A stretch of 64,000 nt of DNA. Source: Syntrophaceae bacterium UBA6109. GTDB taxonomy: Bacteria > Desulfobacterota > Syntrophia > Syntrophales > UBA6109. The translations under genes were made by a program, and so were the position numbers. The notes under the pieces are model-generated. The model did no database searches and was not told where the DNA came from. It worked only from the letters and a program-made list of their open reading frames with translations. Position 1 is the stretch's first letter. The number at the start of each line of letters is the position of its first letter. The DNA lies in assembly GCA_002428445.1 (NCBI GenBank), contig DIWJ01000098.1, positions 1 through 64,000 of the forward strand, in the 5' to 3' direction. Positions 26,027 through 34,665 of this stretch are shown piece by piece.

Positions 26027-26794
26027 CTAAATAATTGCGTACCCGCTTCCACCAAACAGCTTGCTTATTGAATTGAAGGCTGAGACCGGCGTATAAGCCC
26101 CTGTAACCAAACCAAGCGGATTGCTGCATACTTCGATTTTAAACCTCATTCCCTCCAAAATAGCGTCGATAATGTGAACATTCCCCTCCGAATTGGGGTC
26201 AGCGATGACTCGGGATCTCGTTCTATCAAAACCCAGCCCTGCGATTGCAATACTTGCGTGAACGTTTACGTTCCGCGGGTAAAGCTTACAAGCTGAGCGA
26301 GTTGCTCCATCAAATAATACGGTTTTCTCTGCGTGCATGACGCCTAAGTTAGCCGGACGCTTGATCGTTGTAATACGAACTGATTGAAGCTCTTGTCGAC
26401 CGTCACGTATCCCATCCAGTCCCAATATTGCTCCGTGGGGTATATATATTTTTCTTGAGTATTGCTTACACAACCTCATCGTTTCCGCTTCAAATTCTTC
26501 ATCAGCAAAAACACAGGTTGAAAAAACCACGATGTTTGAGTATCTCAAAATTCCCGGAGCCAAGTCTTTGACGGCTTGATGTGTTGCCGTTTCTACAACC
26601 AAATCAATTTTGTTCGAGGCTATAAAATCAACAAACTCGCTTTGCGTATCCACGGCCAAATTGTCGGGTATCGTTTTGGCAATCTCTTTATTTGCTTCGT
26701 AGACACAGGATACTTGAATATCGGCCTGAGAATTTATATGGCGAAATAAATATTGTCCTATGGTTCCAAAACCAACGAGTGCAATTCTTTTCAT
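26027..26794 (-). CDS. L-aspartate dehydrogenase-like protein (NadX/DUF108 family)
   Basis: The 255-residue product starts with a Rossmann motif (IALVGFGTIGQYLFR) and has the DUF108 aspartate dehydrogenase C-terminal block (VRITTIKRPANL; NVNVHASIAIAGLGFDRTRSRVIADP). Characterised members oxidise L-aspartate with NAD(P) to iminosuccinate, which becomes oxaloacetate or feeds NAD synthesis. No nadA or nadC is nearby; the neighbours are TctA and catabolic genes, so a degradative role is more likely. It is the last gene of the AT-richer island. A related amino-acid dehydrogenase specificity is possible. Confidence 0.85.
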   Translation of the reverse strand: MKRIALVGFGTIGQYLFRHINSQADIQVSCVYEANKEIAKTIPDNLAVDTQSEFVDFIASNKIDLVVETATHQAVKDLAPGILRYSNIVVFSTCVFADEEFEAETMRLCKQYSRKIYIPHGAILGLDGIRDGRQELQSVRITTIKRPANLGVMHAEKTVLFDGATRSACKLYPRNVNVHASIAIAGLGFDRTRSRVIADPNSEGNVHIIDAILEGMRFKIEVCSNPLGLVTGAYTPVSAFNSISKLFGGSGYAII

Positions 26795-26878
26795 ATCGAG
26801 TCCCTCGATGATGCTTCATTACCTCTGCCGCGACACAGAAAATGGCACTGCCGGCCAGTCGGTATTGATTGCTTTATT

Positions 26879-28375
26879 CTAACTTTCCTCCACGGCGATA
26901 GCCGCCCGACGTTTGGGCAATAAAATGGAAGTGAGTAATAAGATAGCAGCCATCAGCAAGGAAATTAAAGTTAACGGTCTGGTCACAAATATCAAAAAGC
27001 TTCCCTGCGATATCGTAAGAGATTGATGAAAGGACTGTTCCAGGAGAGGGCCCAATATGAAGGCCAAGATTAGCGGCCCCGGCTCATATGCCATCTTCTG
27101 TAATAAAAATCCAAGAACACCGAACATCATCATGATGATGACATCGCCTGCATTGTAGCTCATCGAATAGGCACCAATGACACAAAATAATAGGATTAAA
27201 GGGAATAACACCCGATACGGGATTTTTAATATACGAACCCATATTCCGATTAAAGGAAGGTTCAGGATTAAAAGGACAATATTACCGAAATACATACTTG
27301 CCACGGTTCCCCAGAATACCTCAGGATGATCCGTCATCAGCAAAGGTCCGGGCTGAACGCCATGGATGATGAGGGCGCCAAGAAGCATTGCCATCGTTGC
27401 GTTCGGAGGTATGCCCAACGCAAACAATGGAACATAGGCTCCAACAGAGGCTCCGTTGTTTGCCGCTTCAGGCCCGGCAACAGCTTCAATCATACCGGTT
27501 CCGAATTTTTCGGGTTCCTTGGATATTTTCTTCTCCAACGCATAGGATGCAAACGTTGAAATCATGGGCCCCCCGCCTGGCAGGATCCCCATTAAGAAAC
27601 CCATGATCGATCCTCTGAATATTGGTTTCGCTGCTCTCCTCCAATGTTGCTTGTTCGGCAGGAGATTTTTAATTTTTTCTCCATACGTCTTCGGCGCGGG
27701 GTTTTCGAGGTTGCTGAGAATCTCAGCCACACCAAAAAGGCCCATGGCTACAGGTACAATCCCGAATCCATCTGTAAGAGAATCCATGCCGAAGTAAAAT
27801 CTCGGCACACCACTGATGATATCCTGGCCAAAGGTGCTGAGGAGGAAGCCCGTCATGGCCATGATGATTCCTTTTCCCACAGAACCTCTTACAAGAATAA
27901 CAATGATGCTCATGCCAAGAACCATGATCCCAAAAAATTCCGGCGGACCAAAATTAAGCGCATACTGGGCGAGGGGAATAGCAAAGAGCATCAGTCCGAA
28001 GACACCTATTGTTCCTGCAATGAAAGACGCAAAGGCGGATATTCCCAAAGCAGGACCGGCTTCGCCCTTTCGTGCCATTTCGTAGCCATCCAAACAGGTC
28101 ATGATGGAAGATGCTTCTCCCGGGATTTTCACCAAGATCGCCGTTGTTGACGATCCATATTGTGCTCCGTAATAAATCCCACTGAGGAGGATCAAGACAG
28201 AAGCAGGGGGCACTTTGAAAGTCAGGGGAAGCAGGATTGCCATGGCCCCCATTGGACCGATGCCGGGGAGCACCCCAATCAGTGTCCCGAAAAGACAGCC
28301 CAAAAAACAGAACAGGACATTCTGAACGGTGAAGAGTACCGAAAAGCCGAAAATCAAACTCGTTATCGCTTCCAT
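26879..28375 (-). CDS. tctA: Tripartite tricarboxylate transporter permease TctA (second system)
   Basis: The 498-residue protein is a TctA-type permease with GVLPGIGPMGAMAILLPLTF near the N-terminus and GPEAANNGASVGAYVPLFALG in the centre. It is a clear paralogue of the permease at 22482-23996 but AT-richer in codon use, so it probably arrived separately. TctB precedes it by 24 bases, and an aspartate dehydrogenase-like gene follows. The matching TctC is likely the one at 32297-33274, separated from tctBA by catabolic genes. Confidence 0.95.
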   Translation of the reverse strand: MEAITSLIFGFSVLFTVQNVLFCFLGCLFGTLIGVLPGIGPMGAMAILLPLTFKVPPASVLILLSGIYYGAQYGSSTTAILVKIPGEASSIMTCLDGYEMARKGEAGPALGISAFASFIAGTIGVFGLMLFAIPLAQYALNFGPPEFFGIMVLGMSIIVILVRGSVGKGIIMAMTGFLLSTFGQDIISGVPRFYFGMDSLTDGFGIVPVAMGLFGVAEILSNLENPAPKTYGEKIKNLLPNKQHWRRAAKPIFRGSIMGFLMGILPGGGPMISTFASYALEKKISKEPEKFGTGMIEAVAGPEAANNGASVGAYVPLFALGIPPNATMAMLLGALIIHGVQPGPLLMTDHPEVFWGTVASMYFGNIVLLILNLPLIGIWVRILKIPYRVLFPLILLFCVIGAYSMSYNAGDVIIMMMFGVLGFLLQKMAYEPGPLILAFILGPLLEQSFHQSLTISQGSFLIFVTRPLTLISLLMAAILLLTSILLPKRRAAIAVEES

Positions 28376-28399
28376 TGAGGATGTTCCTTTTCAAATTCA

Positions 28400-28870
28400 T
28401 CAAAAGCCAAGCGGGCCCGGAGGAAGCTGGAGCCTGCACAAGATTACGAAAAGAACAAAACAGATTGCAGTTGTAAGTGCAGCTCCCAACAGCGACATCG
28501 TCAGTCTGCTCGGACGAGACAATTCAAAGAGAAAAACCAGCCAGAAGAAAGTGGTTGTGACAAATCCCAGGCTCTCTATAAGAACACCATACGCGAGCAG
28601 GGAAAGCGTTATGGCCACCATCTTTTTCCAGCTCTTCGGGATTGTCGGATCAGGCACCGGCCCGAGATCCTCTTTATTCGGAGAAATGATTTGGATGCCG
28701 GACACCAAGAGGAGCGCCGACGCAGCCAGAAAGGGTATCAGTCCGGGCCCGGGATGAGAAAAGCTGCCAAACCCGATCAGCCAGGCCTGGTATCCCATGA
28801 AGAGAGAAAACAAAATGAATAGAGAGAAACCGATCCGATCCAATTTCTGCGGGTTCATCTTTGAAAACAT
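28400..28870 (-). CDS. tctB: Tripartite tricarboxylate transporter small subunit TctB (second system)
   Basis: The 156-residue product has the four-helix TctB arrangement (FSLFILFSLFMGYQAWLIGFG, PGPGLIPFLAASALLLVSG, and two C-terminal helices). It lies 24 bases before the second tctA, so the two form a membrane pair. A perfect 24-bp palindrome (28921-28944) lies about 50 bases upstream of its start. Confidence 0.87.
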   Translation of the reverse strand: MFSKMNPQKLDRIGFSLFILFSLFMGYQAWLIGFGSFSHPGPGLIPFLAASALLLVSGIQIISPNKEDLGPVPDPTIPKSWKKMVAITLSLLAYGVLIESLGFVTTTFFWLVFLFELSRPSRLTMSLLGAALTTAICFVLFVILCRLQLPPGPLGF

Positions 28871-28920
28871 TCACGCCCTTTCACATCATTTGCCCTATGA
28901 ATTGCATGCCGCCGGAAGCA

Positions 28921-28944
28921 GATCCCCAGGAATTCCTGGGGATC
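28921..28944. repeat. Perfect 24-bp palindrome
   Basis: GATCCCCAGGAA followed directly by its reverse complement, in the 103-base gap between the amidohydrolase and tctB genes. There is no T-run on either side, so it is not a normal intrinsic terminator. It could be a protein-binding operator or an mRNA-processing hairpin separating the two genes' expression. Confidence 0.6.
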
Positions 28945-28973
28945 CCTATATTTCGCATGTTTCGAAAGCAGCT

Positions 28974-29801
28974 TTATTTGAATAATCCGGCTGCGTTTTT
29001 ATAGAAGATCAACTCTCGTTCACTTTCTGATAAACTGAGTTTTTCAAACAGGTCGTTCCAGAGTTTGATTTGCTCCGGCACTTTCTCCAAAATGCAATCA
29101 CTTCCGAAGACAAGTTTCTCGATTGGCACCAAGTTTCCGATAAGTTGCCTTTTGAAAATATCATCTCGCATAACCGGCGGTGCGGCTGGAGGCCCTCCGG
29201 TGGATATATCGATATAAAGATTAGGCAATATTCTTGCCAAGGCACAGGCGATTTCATAATCCGGATAGCCGAAGTGACATGCAAGAATCCGAAGATCCGG
29301 GAATGTCCTTCCGATAGATTCAAGATATTCAACTTTCATTCTGGACATCGTTGTTCGGATAGTTCGCTCGCGCGGAGCCCCATTGATCGGTCCTGTATGG
29401 AAATATACGATCATGCCGTTGGCTGCTGCTTTTTCGTAAGTCAAGAAATACCTTTCATCGTCGTAGTTATACCGGGGCCATAGGAATTTAATACCCCTAA
29501 AGCCCTTGAATCCGAGATCATCAACCAGAGAGGGATTATCATAATCGAGCCTGAAGTACGCTATTGGGACGATCAAATCGGTATGCTTTGCTGCGAGAGA
29601 AATGACTTCCTCGTTGTTGACTCCCCATTTGAAACTTTCTTTTTTCAGATCGGGTTTGCCTTCTGGAAGCACGTCTCTTTTACGTCCTATCGCCATAACG
29701 CAAACGCGCCCGATATCATTTTTTCTACAGGTGTTCAGGAGTAGGTTTTCAAATTCATCATCGTTAGCAAAACCGTAGTGGGTGTGTACGTCGAATATCA
29801 C
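28974..29801 (-). CDS. Amidohydrolase family metal-dependent hydrolase (TIM barrel)
   Basis: The 275-residue protein has amidohydrolase-2 features in order: the metal-binding HxH pair in FDVHTHYGF at the N-terminus, RGIKFLWP, a His in YFHTGP, CHFGYPD near residue 185 and the Asp in VFGSDCIL. These enzymes hydrolyse amides or lactones or decarboxylate acids (ACMSD-like branch). It is shorter than many members but has the full metal set. Neighbours are a Tct permease and an aldehyde oxidoreductase, suggesting a step in organic-acid breakdown. The substrate is unknown. Confidence 0.82.
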   Translation of the reverse strand: MIFDVHTHYGFANDDEFENLLLNTCRKNDIGRVCVMAIGRKRDVLPEGKPDLKKESFKWGVNNEEVISLAAKHTDLIVPIAYFRLDYDNPSLVDDLGFKGFRGIKFLWPRYNYDDERYFLTYEKAAANGMIVYFHTGPINGAPRERTIRTTMSRMKVEYLESIGRTFPDLRILACHFGYPDYEIACALARILPNLYIDISTGGPPAAPPVMRDDIFKRQLIGNLVPIEKLVFGSDCILEKVPEQIKLWNDLFEKLSLSESERELIFYKNAAGLFK

Positions 29802-30034
29802 TTCAGGACTCCTTTCTCATTTTGAATGGGTGGGAGGATCGATGTCATCCGGTTTCCATTCGATCCTCCCCGCAAAATCTACTTCCGTTACTGCTTTCCC
29901 GACAGAGACAATAATGTACCAAACCGGCGATTCAATATAGCCCTGCATGATCTACGTATAGAGGAAAGTGTTCTCCCGGAATCGTTCTCCTTGCGAGTTC
30001 CCCCCACCCGGCGGTGTGCATCCTTCTCTTCCTG

Positions 30035-30271
30035 TCACACAGTCCGCATTGCTACGGCATCGGCGGGACAGAACTCCACGCACAGAGGCTCCGGTTCCTT
30101 CGTGCACCCGTCGCAGCTCTCACGCACCTTCGCTGTTACTCGGTACTCCTCATCGAAGGTAATACACAGACTCGAATCCGCTCGGTCGAAAGCCCCCGTG
30201 TGATGATAGGCACATGCCAGCTCGCATGCGAGGCACCCGACACACTTCTTCTCATCGATTACCGGTTGCAT
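30035..30271 (-). CDS. 4Fe-4S ferredoxin-like electron carrier
   Basis: The 78-residue protein has two cysteine clusters, CVGCLACELAC near residue 10 and CDGCTKEP-x4-CVEFCP near the C-terminus, enough for two [4Fe-4S] clusters in the HycB/DmsB style. It lies 34 bases downstream of the aldehyde oxidoreductase start-to-stop unit on the same strand and is very likely its redox partner. The 233-base gap before the amidohydrolase gene holds nothing recognisable. Confidence 0.88.
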   Translation of the reverse strand: MQPVIDEKKCVGCLACELACAYHHTGAFDRADSSLCITFDEEYRVTAKVRESCDGCTKEPEPLCVEFCPADAVAMRTV

Positions 30272-30305
30272 CGTGAAGACTCCCTTCTACCCGGGAACGC
30301 GATGC

Positions 30306-32219
30306 TCATGGAAGCGCGATGCCGTGACGTTCGCAGGTCTCAATTACGTACCCCAGATCCAGAGCTTGCAGGGTCTCGCGGCGAGGCCATCCCGTGACTG
30401 GATCCCAGCCATGGAGCACGTAGTACTCCGTGAGCATCCGGTTCCACTCCTCCATGTCTATTTTTGCTCCCTTGAACCTGCCTGCGCTCACCGGCTCCCG
30501 GACGAACCGAGCTGGCGGCATGTCGTCTTTCCGCCCGAAGCCCGCGTGGAGCATGTTGAAGGCACGCTCGAGATTTTGGAGTCTTTCCCCAGCCTGCATC
30601 AGCGCCACGCTAGTGTAGTCCAACCCGGTGAGATCGCTCAGCATGTCCCCGAGTTCATCGGGGGAGAAGAGAAGAGGGTCACTCCACATACTGACTCCAA
30701 CACAGATGCCCATCATGTCCACGACGCCCTTGTAACGCTCCTGCCATACCACCAAGTCCGCTTTGTTCCTGTATGACATCGGATCACGGATGTCGCCGAC
30801 CCCGAAAAACGATGAACTTTCATCCGGGCTGAATCCCCGGAATTCCTGCTGGGGGGCACCCCGCATGTGGCCCGTCCCCTTCGTGCTAGTCACTACCCCG
30901 AGCGCCCAGGCGCGATGCGACCGCATGGCCGCTTCCATCACGCTGTTCTTCTTCACCAGCACGGTTAGTTGTTCCGAGTCCCGCCCCAGGATCCGGGAAG
31001 CCTCATGCACGCCCCGTGCAAGGATGTCCCCAAAGCCGATCCGCGCCGCAATCGACTCGATGAGATCCTCCACACACGACGCGTCTCCGAAGCGAAGCTG
31101 TTTGCCGTCCATGTCACTGGCATCGAGCAGCCCTTTCTCAAAGCATTCAATGGCCCACGCCACTGCCGCCGAAGTCTGGTCAATATCAAGGCCCAGCTTG
31201 TTGCATAGGGCATTGCATCGCAGGATGCCTTCCGGAGATCTCACATCCACGTTCGAGCCGAAAGCCCGCAGGGTGTTCGCCTGAATGCCTTCGGTGAGCG
31301 TGTCTCCCACACGGTAAATTGTGCTACAGTAGGCGGGGCAGTTGAAGCAGGCCTGACGCCGCACCATGAACGCATCGAACTTCTCCCTCGCCACTTGCGC
31401 GATCGCCTCGTCGCTCCAGAAATCGTCGCTCATGTTGCGTACACCGTGTGGGCGGTTCTGCCCGCCAAGAAGATAGGCTCCCACCGTGCCCGATGCCCGT
31501 TTGACCGAAACGCTTCTACTCTTTGCGATCTTTTCATTAGCGAATCGGCGCACCCGTTGCATGAAAGCTTGGGGCCGGGCTGGCCGAATGGCCACTGTTG
31601 TGCCCCGCACGGCAATGGCCTTAAGGTTCTTGCTGCCCATCACGGCGCCGCACCCGCCGGAGCCCGCTGCCCTGCCTCTGTCCCCGATGATGCAGGCAAA
31701 AGCCACCATGTGCTCACCGGCCATGCCGATGGTCAGGGTGGACACGAGGGGATCCCGCTCCGCATCCCTGATGAGATTGTCGGACGTCCAGGTGTCCACC
31801 CCCCACAGGTGACGGGCGTCGCGGAAGAATACCTCGCCGTCACGGATGAAAAGATAGATCGGGGAGGAGGCTTTGCCAGAGATGACCACGTGATCGAACC
31901 CGGCATATTTCATCTCGGCACCAAAACGACCGCCGCTGTTTGCGGAACCCACTCCTCCCGTAATCACGTTTCGATACTCAACACTCAAGCGACCTGCGCT
32001 CGAGACCAGGGTGCCCACAAGCGGACCGGCCCCCAGGATCAGGAGGCTTTCCTCTCCGAGCGGGTCCGTGGAGGGATCGAGATGGGAAAACAACAGGTGC
32101 TGGTTAATGCCGCGCCCCCCGATGAAATCGACGTAGCGGGCGGTTTCTTCCATTCGGCATCTGCGCGTCGACAGATCGATGAAAAGAATCTGTCCGCTCC
32201 ACCCCAGTCTCTGCTGCAT
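30306..32219 (-). CDS. Aldehyde:ferredoxin oxidoreductase (tungsten/molybdenum pterin)
   Basis: The product (637 residues from the ATG at 32219) belongs to the AOR family. It has the N-terminal pterin-binding domain (IDLSTRRC, GRGINQHLLF, GVGSANSGGRFGAEMKYAGFD in pieces) and the cluster-binding cysteines in ACFNCPAYC (about residue 285), with a further Cys in MGICVG near 505. It oxidises aldehydes to acids, or reduces acids, with ferredoxin. I preferred 32219 to 32243 because a GGGGGATC site precedes it. It is GC-richer than its island neighbours. A ferredoxin gene follows. Confidence 0.92.
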   Translation of the reverse strand: MQQRLGWSGQILFIDLSTRRCRMEETARYVDFIGGRGINQHLLFSHLDPSTDPLGEESLLILGAGPLVGTLVSSAGRLSVEYRNVITGGVGSANSGGRFGAEMKYAGFDHVVISGKASSPIYLFIRDGEVFFRDARHLWGVDTWTSDNLIRDAERDPLVSTLTIGMAGEHMVAFACIIGDRGRAAGSGGCGAVMGSKNLKAIAVRGTTVAIRPARPQAFMQRVRRFANEKIAKSRSVSVKRASGTVGAYLLGGQNRPHGVRNMSDDFWSDEAIAQVAREKFDAFMVRRQACFNCPAYCSTIYRVGDTLTEGIQANTLRAFGSNVDVRSPEGILRCNALCNKLGLDIDQTSAAVAWAIECFEKGLLDASDMDGKQLRFGDASCVEDLIESIAARIGFGDILARGVHEASRILGRDSEQLTVLVKKNSVMEAAMRSHRAWALGVVTSTKGTGHMRGAPQQEFRGFSPDESSSFFGVGDIRDPMSYRNKADLVVWQERYKGVVDMMGICVGVSMWSDPLLFSPDELGDMLSDLTGLDYTSVALMQAGERLQNLERAFNMLHAGFGRKDDMPPARFVREPVSAGRFKGAKIDMEEWNRMLTEYYVLHGWDPVTGWPRRETLQALDLGYVIETCERHGIALP

Positions 32220-32296
32220 GGAGATCCCCCAATCCCTATCCATTGACGAAAGACATTTTCGACCGAGGAAATATCTGTCGGCCGATCAAACAGATT

Positions 32297-33274
32297 TCAC
32301 TGTTTAGCGATCCCGAGTTCTTTCAATACGCTTCCATATTCGTTATATGTTTCGGTGATCAGTTGTTCAAATTCGCTGCTGTTGCGAATTGTGACGGCCA
32401 TAAGGAAATTTTTCATGACTTTCTGAAAAGCTTCATCCTTCGCAGCTTCTTGGAAGACCTGTTCCAACTTCTTCACGATGACCGGAGGCATCCCCTTGGG
32501 ACCGACGATTCCTCCATAAAGCCCCAGCTTGAGTGGATATTTGAGCTCCAAAAACGTCGGCACTTCCGGCAATTCGGCAGATCTTTTTTCACCTACGATG
32601 GCAAGAACCCTTAATTTACCCGCTTTGGCTTGAGGTAAAAACTCAGTGGCCATAATAGCACTGATATGTCCTCCCAGCACTGCCGCCAACGCAGGGTTAC
32701 CACCGGCGAAAGGCACATAAGTGAGTTTTATTTTTTCCATTCTGGTGATTTGTTCCATGATGATATGCCCAACGCTGCCTGCTCCGCTGGAGCCATATGT
32801 GACGATCCCGGGGGACTTACGCGCTTCTTCCACGAGATCAGCCCATTTCTTGTAGGGCGAATCCGCTTTGACGGCTAAAGCCATTGAATAATTGGTAAAT
32901 TGCATAATGGGGGTTAAGTCCTGCAAAGGGTGGTATGGAAGCGGGCGCAGATGGGGTGCGATACAAAGAGCTGTCGCCGATACGACGCCAAGCGAGTATC
33001 CGTCAGGTTTCGCTTTGGCAACCGTACCCGTTGAAAGAGTACCGCCTCCACCTGCCTTGTTCAAAGGCTCGATGGGCTGTTTCAGGATCTTCGATGCGGC
33101 TTCCGCCAGCGCCCGTGAGAAAAGATCGGTAGAACCACCTGGATCAAAAGGAATGTACAGTTTGATCGGTCTTGAGGGATAATCCTGCTGCGCCCAAAGA
33201 TCAGCGGGCAACGATCCGGAGAACATCAATACGGAAACAAAGAAAATCAACAACATGTTTTTTCTGAATACCAT
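32297..33274 (-). CDS. tctC: Tripartite tricarboxylate transporter substrate-binding protein TctC (second system)
   Basis: The 325-residue protein has a signal peptide (LLIFFVSVLMFSGSLPADLWA) and the Bug receptor motifs YPSRPIKLYIPFDPGGSTDL and NKAGGGGTLSTG. It is periplasmic and should deliver a carboxylate to the TctAB pair at 26879-28870. The three transporter genes are on one strand but interrupted by the oxidoreductase, ferredoxin and amidohydrolase genes, an unusual arrangement. It lies between the aminotransferase and AOR genes. Confidence 0.93.
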   Translation of the reverse strand: MVFRKNMLLIFFVSVLMFSGSLPADLWAQQDYPSRPIKLYIPFDPGGSTDLFSRALAEAASKILKQPIEPLNKAGGGGTLSTGTVAKAKPDGYSLGVVSATALCIAPHLRPLPYHPLQDLTPIMQFTNYSMALAVKADSPYKKWADLVEEARKSPGIVTYGSSGAGSVGHIIMEQITRMEKIKLTYVPFAGGNPALAAVLGGHISAIMATEFLPQAKAGKLRVLAIVGEKRSAELPEVPTFLELKYPLKLGLYGGIVGPKGMPPVIVKKLEQVFQEAAKDEAFQKVMKNFLMAVTIRNSSEFEQLITETYNEYGSVLKELGIAKQ

Positions 33275-33323
33275 TTCCTTTCTCCTTTCAATGATGATTT
33301 TGCCTTAATTTTACAGGGCGGCA

Positions 33324-34547
33324 TTATTTCTCCAGACTTTCTATAAACTCCATCATGCCGGCCATTCCTTTTTGGTAATCTTCTTCGGAAACACTCATAC
33401 TGATTCTAACGTATCCGTCGCAATGACGACCATAGAAGTATCCGGGGAGGACAAAGACCCCTTTTTCTTCCAGCAGGCGGAGGGCGAATGCCAATGATGT
33501 CATCCCGTATTCTCCGATAAAGGGGAACAGGAAGACTCCACTCTCAGGATCAGCGCACCTCAGTTTTTTACATTGGTTCATCCGGACTATCGATTCCTGT
33601 ATTCTCCGGCGAAGGACTGTTTTGCGCTGTTCCAGCCACTCTTCTGTAACATCGAAATCCAGCGCTCGGGCAAAGGCGATTTGTCCGAGTGTCGGTGCGG
33701 CCTGGACTGTAAATCGTACGACCTGGTCAATCGCCTCAATAAAGTCCGACGGCCCCATGATACAGCCCGTCCTGTATCCGCTCATTCCAAAAGTCTTACT
33801 CGCTGAGAAAAGGATAACCAGCCGGTCTTTTATTTCTTGGAAAACACCCATAGAGGTAAACTGCAACTGATCTTTGAGGACGTAAGTGGACCAGATTTCA
33901 TCACTAATGAGCCAACAATTGAATTTCTTTATCAGCTCCGCGATCGCGCTCAAGTCCCCCTTACGGTATACATATCCTACCGGATTGTTAGGATTGCTGA
34001 TCACCAGAAGTTTGGTCTTGGAGGATATCTGTTTTTCTAACTGTGACGCATCAAAGGTCCAGGTACCGTCTTTCATCACAAGCGGGAAAAATTTTGCATT
34101 CCCTCCGTAGAAGTGAATCATGGGTTCGTAAGTGGCATATTCAGGCTCACCCATAAGCACCTCATCCCCTGGATCGATGAGAAGCTTAAAGGCGCTATCC
34201 AAACCCAATTGGCTGCCCGCAGTGAGGAAGATCTCTCTTTCGGGGTCAAAAAAAGTCTGTAAGCATTTCTCGTAGTGTTCGCATATCTTCTTTCGAACGG
34301 ACAGATCATTTTTTAAGTACCCCCCTCTTAAAGCCCCTTCCGCTGCTGCGATGCGGACTTCGGGAGGCGGCGTCTGATCGGTCATAATGGATAGGTTAAT
34401 TAAATTCCCCGCATGCTTCCGTTTATCCGCCGCATTCTGAAGTTGAAGAAGACCTTCAACAGGGGATGAGAGTCCAACCTCTTTATATTCGTTAGTCAAC
34501 AAAGATCGGTTGAATCTCGTAAAATTAGTCACTTTGCCTGCCTCCAT
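33324..34547 (-). CDS. PLP-dependent aminotransferase, class I/II
   Basis: The 407-residue protein has the fold-type I aminotransferase pattern: the YEKCLQTFFDP-x-REIFLTAGSQLGLD region, the cofactor block ISNPNNPVGYVYRKGDL, the SDEIWS Asp-Glu, and the Schiff-base Lys in LFSASKTFGMSGYRTG. A C-terminal Arg block (GYVRISMS) binds the substrate carboxylate. It transfers amino groups between amino acids and 2-oxo acids, or is a C-S lyase-like relative. It is the first gene of the AT-richer island, near the junction repeat. Confidence 0.92.
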   Translation of the reverse strand: MEAGKVTNFTRFNRSLLTNEYKEVGLSSPVEGLLQLQNAADKRKHAGNLINLSIMTDQTPPPEVRIAAAEGALRGGYLKNDLSVRKKICEHYEKCLQTFFDPEREIFLTAGSQLGLDSAFKLLIDPGDEVLMGEPEYATYEPMIHFYGGNAKFFPLVMKDGTWTFDASQLEKQISSKTKLLVISNPNNPVGYVYRKGDLSAIAELIKKFNCWLISDEIWSTYVLKDQLQFTSMGVFQEIKDRLVILFSASKTFGMSGYRTGCIMGPSDFIEAIDQVVRFTVQAAPTLGQIAFARALDFDVTEEWLEQRKTVLRRRIQESIVRMNQCKKLRCADPESGVFLFPFIGEYGMTSLAFALRLLEEKGVFVLPGYFYGRHCDGYVRISMSVSEEDYQKGMAGMMEFIESLEK

Positions 34548-34596
34548 CTCTTTTTCTTAAACTTGTGAAATGATCATGTGATAGCGGCATACCTGT

Positions 34597-34665
34597 TATC
34601 GTTCCGCGAATCCATGTTTTTTTCTCTGGTCTACTCTTTGCGGTCCATGATGTCGATGATGGCCG
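34597..34665 (-). repeat. Island boundary repeat at the 3' end of the cysteine-desulfidase-family gene
   Basis: This is the partner of 25707-25780. It covers the last codons and stop of the gene at 34631 and its downstream flank; 34603-34625 is identical to 25713-25735 over 23 bases. Both copies are in the same orientation. Confidence 0.7.
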
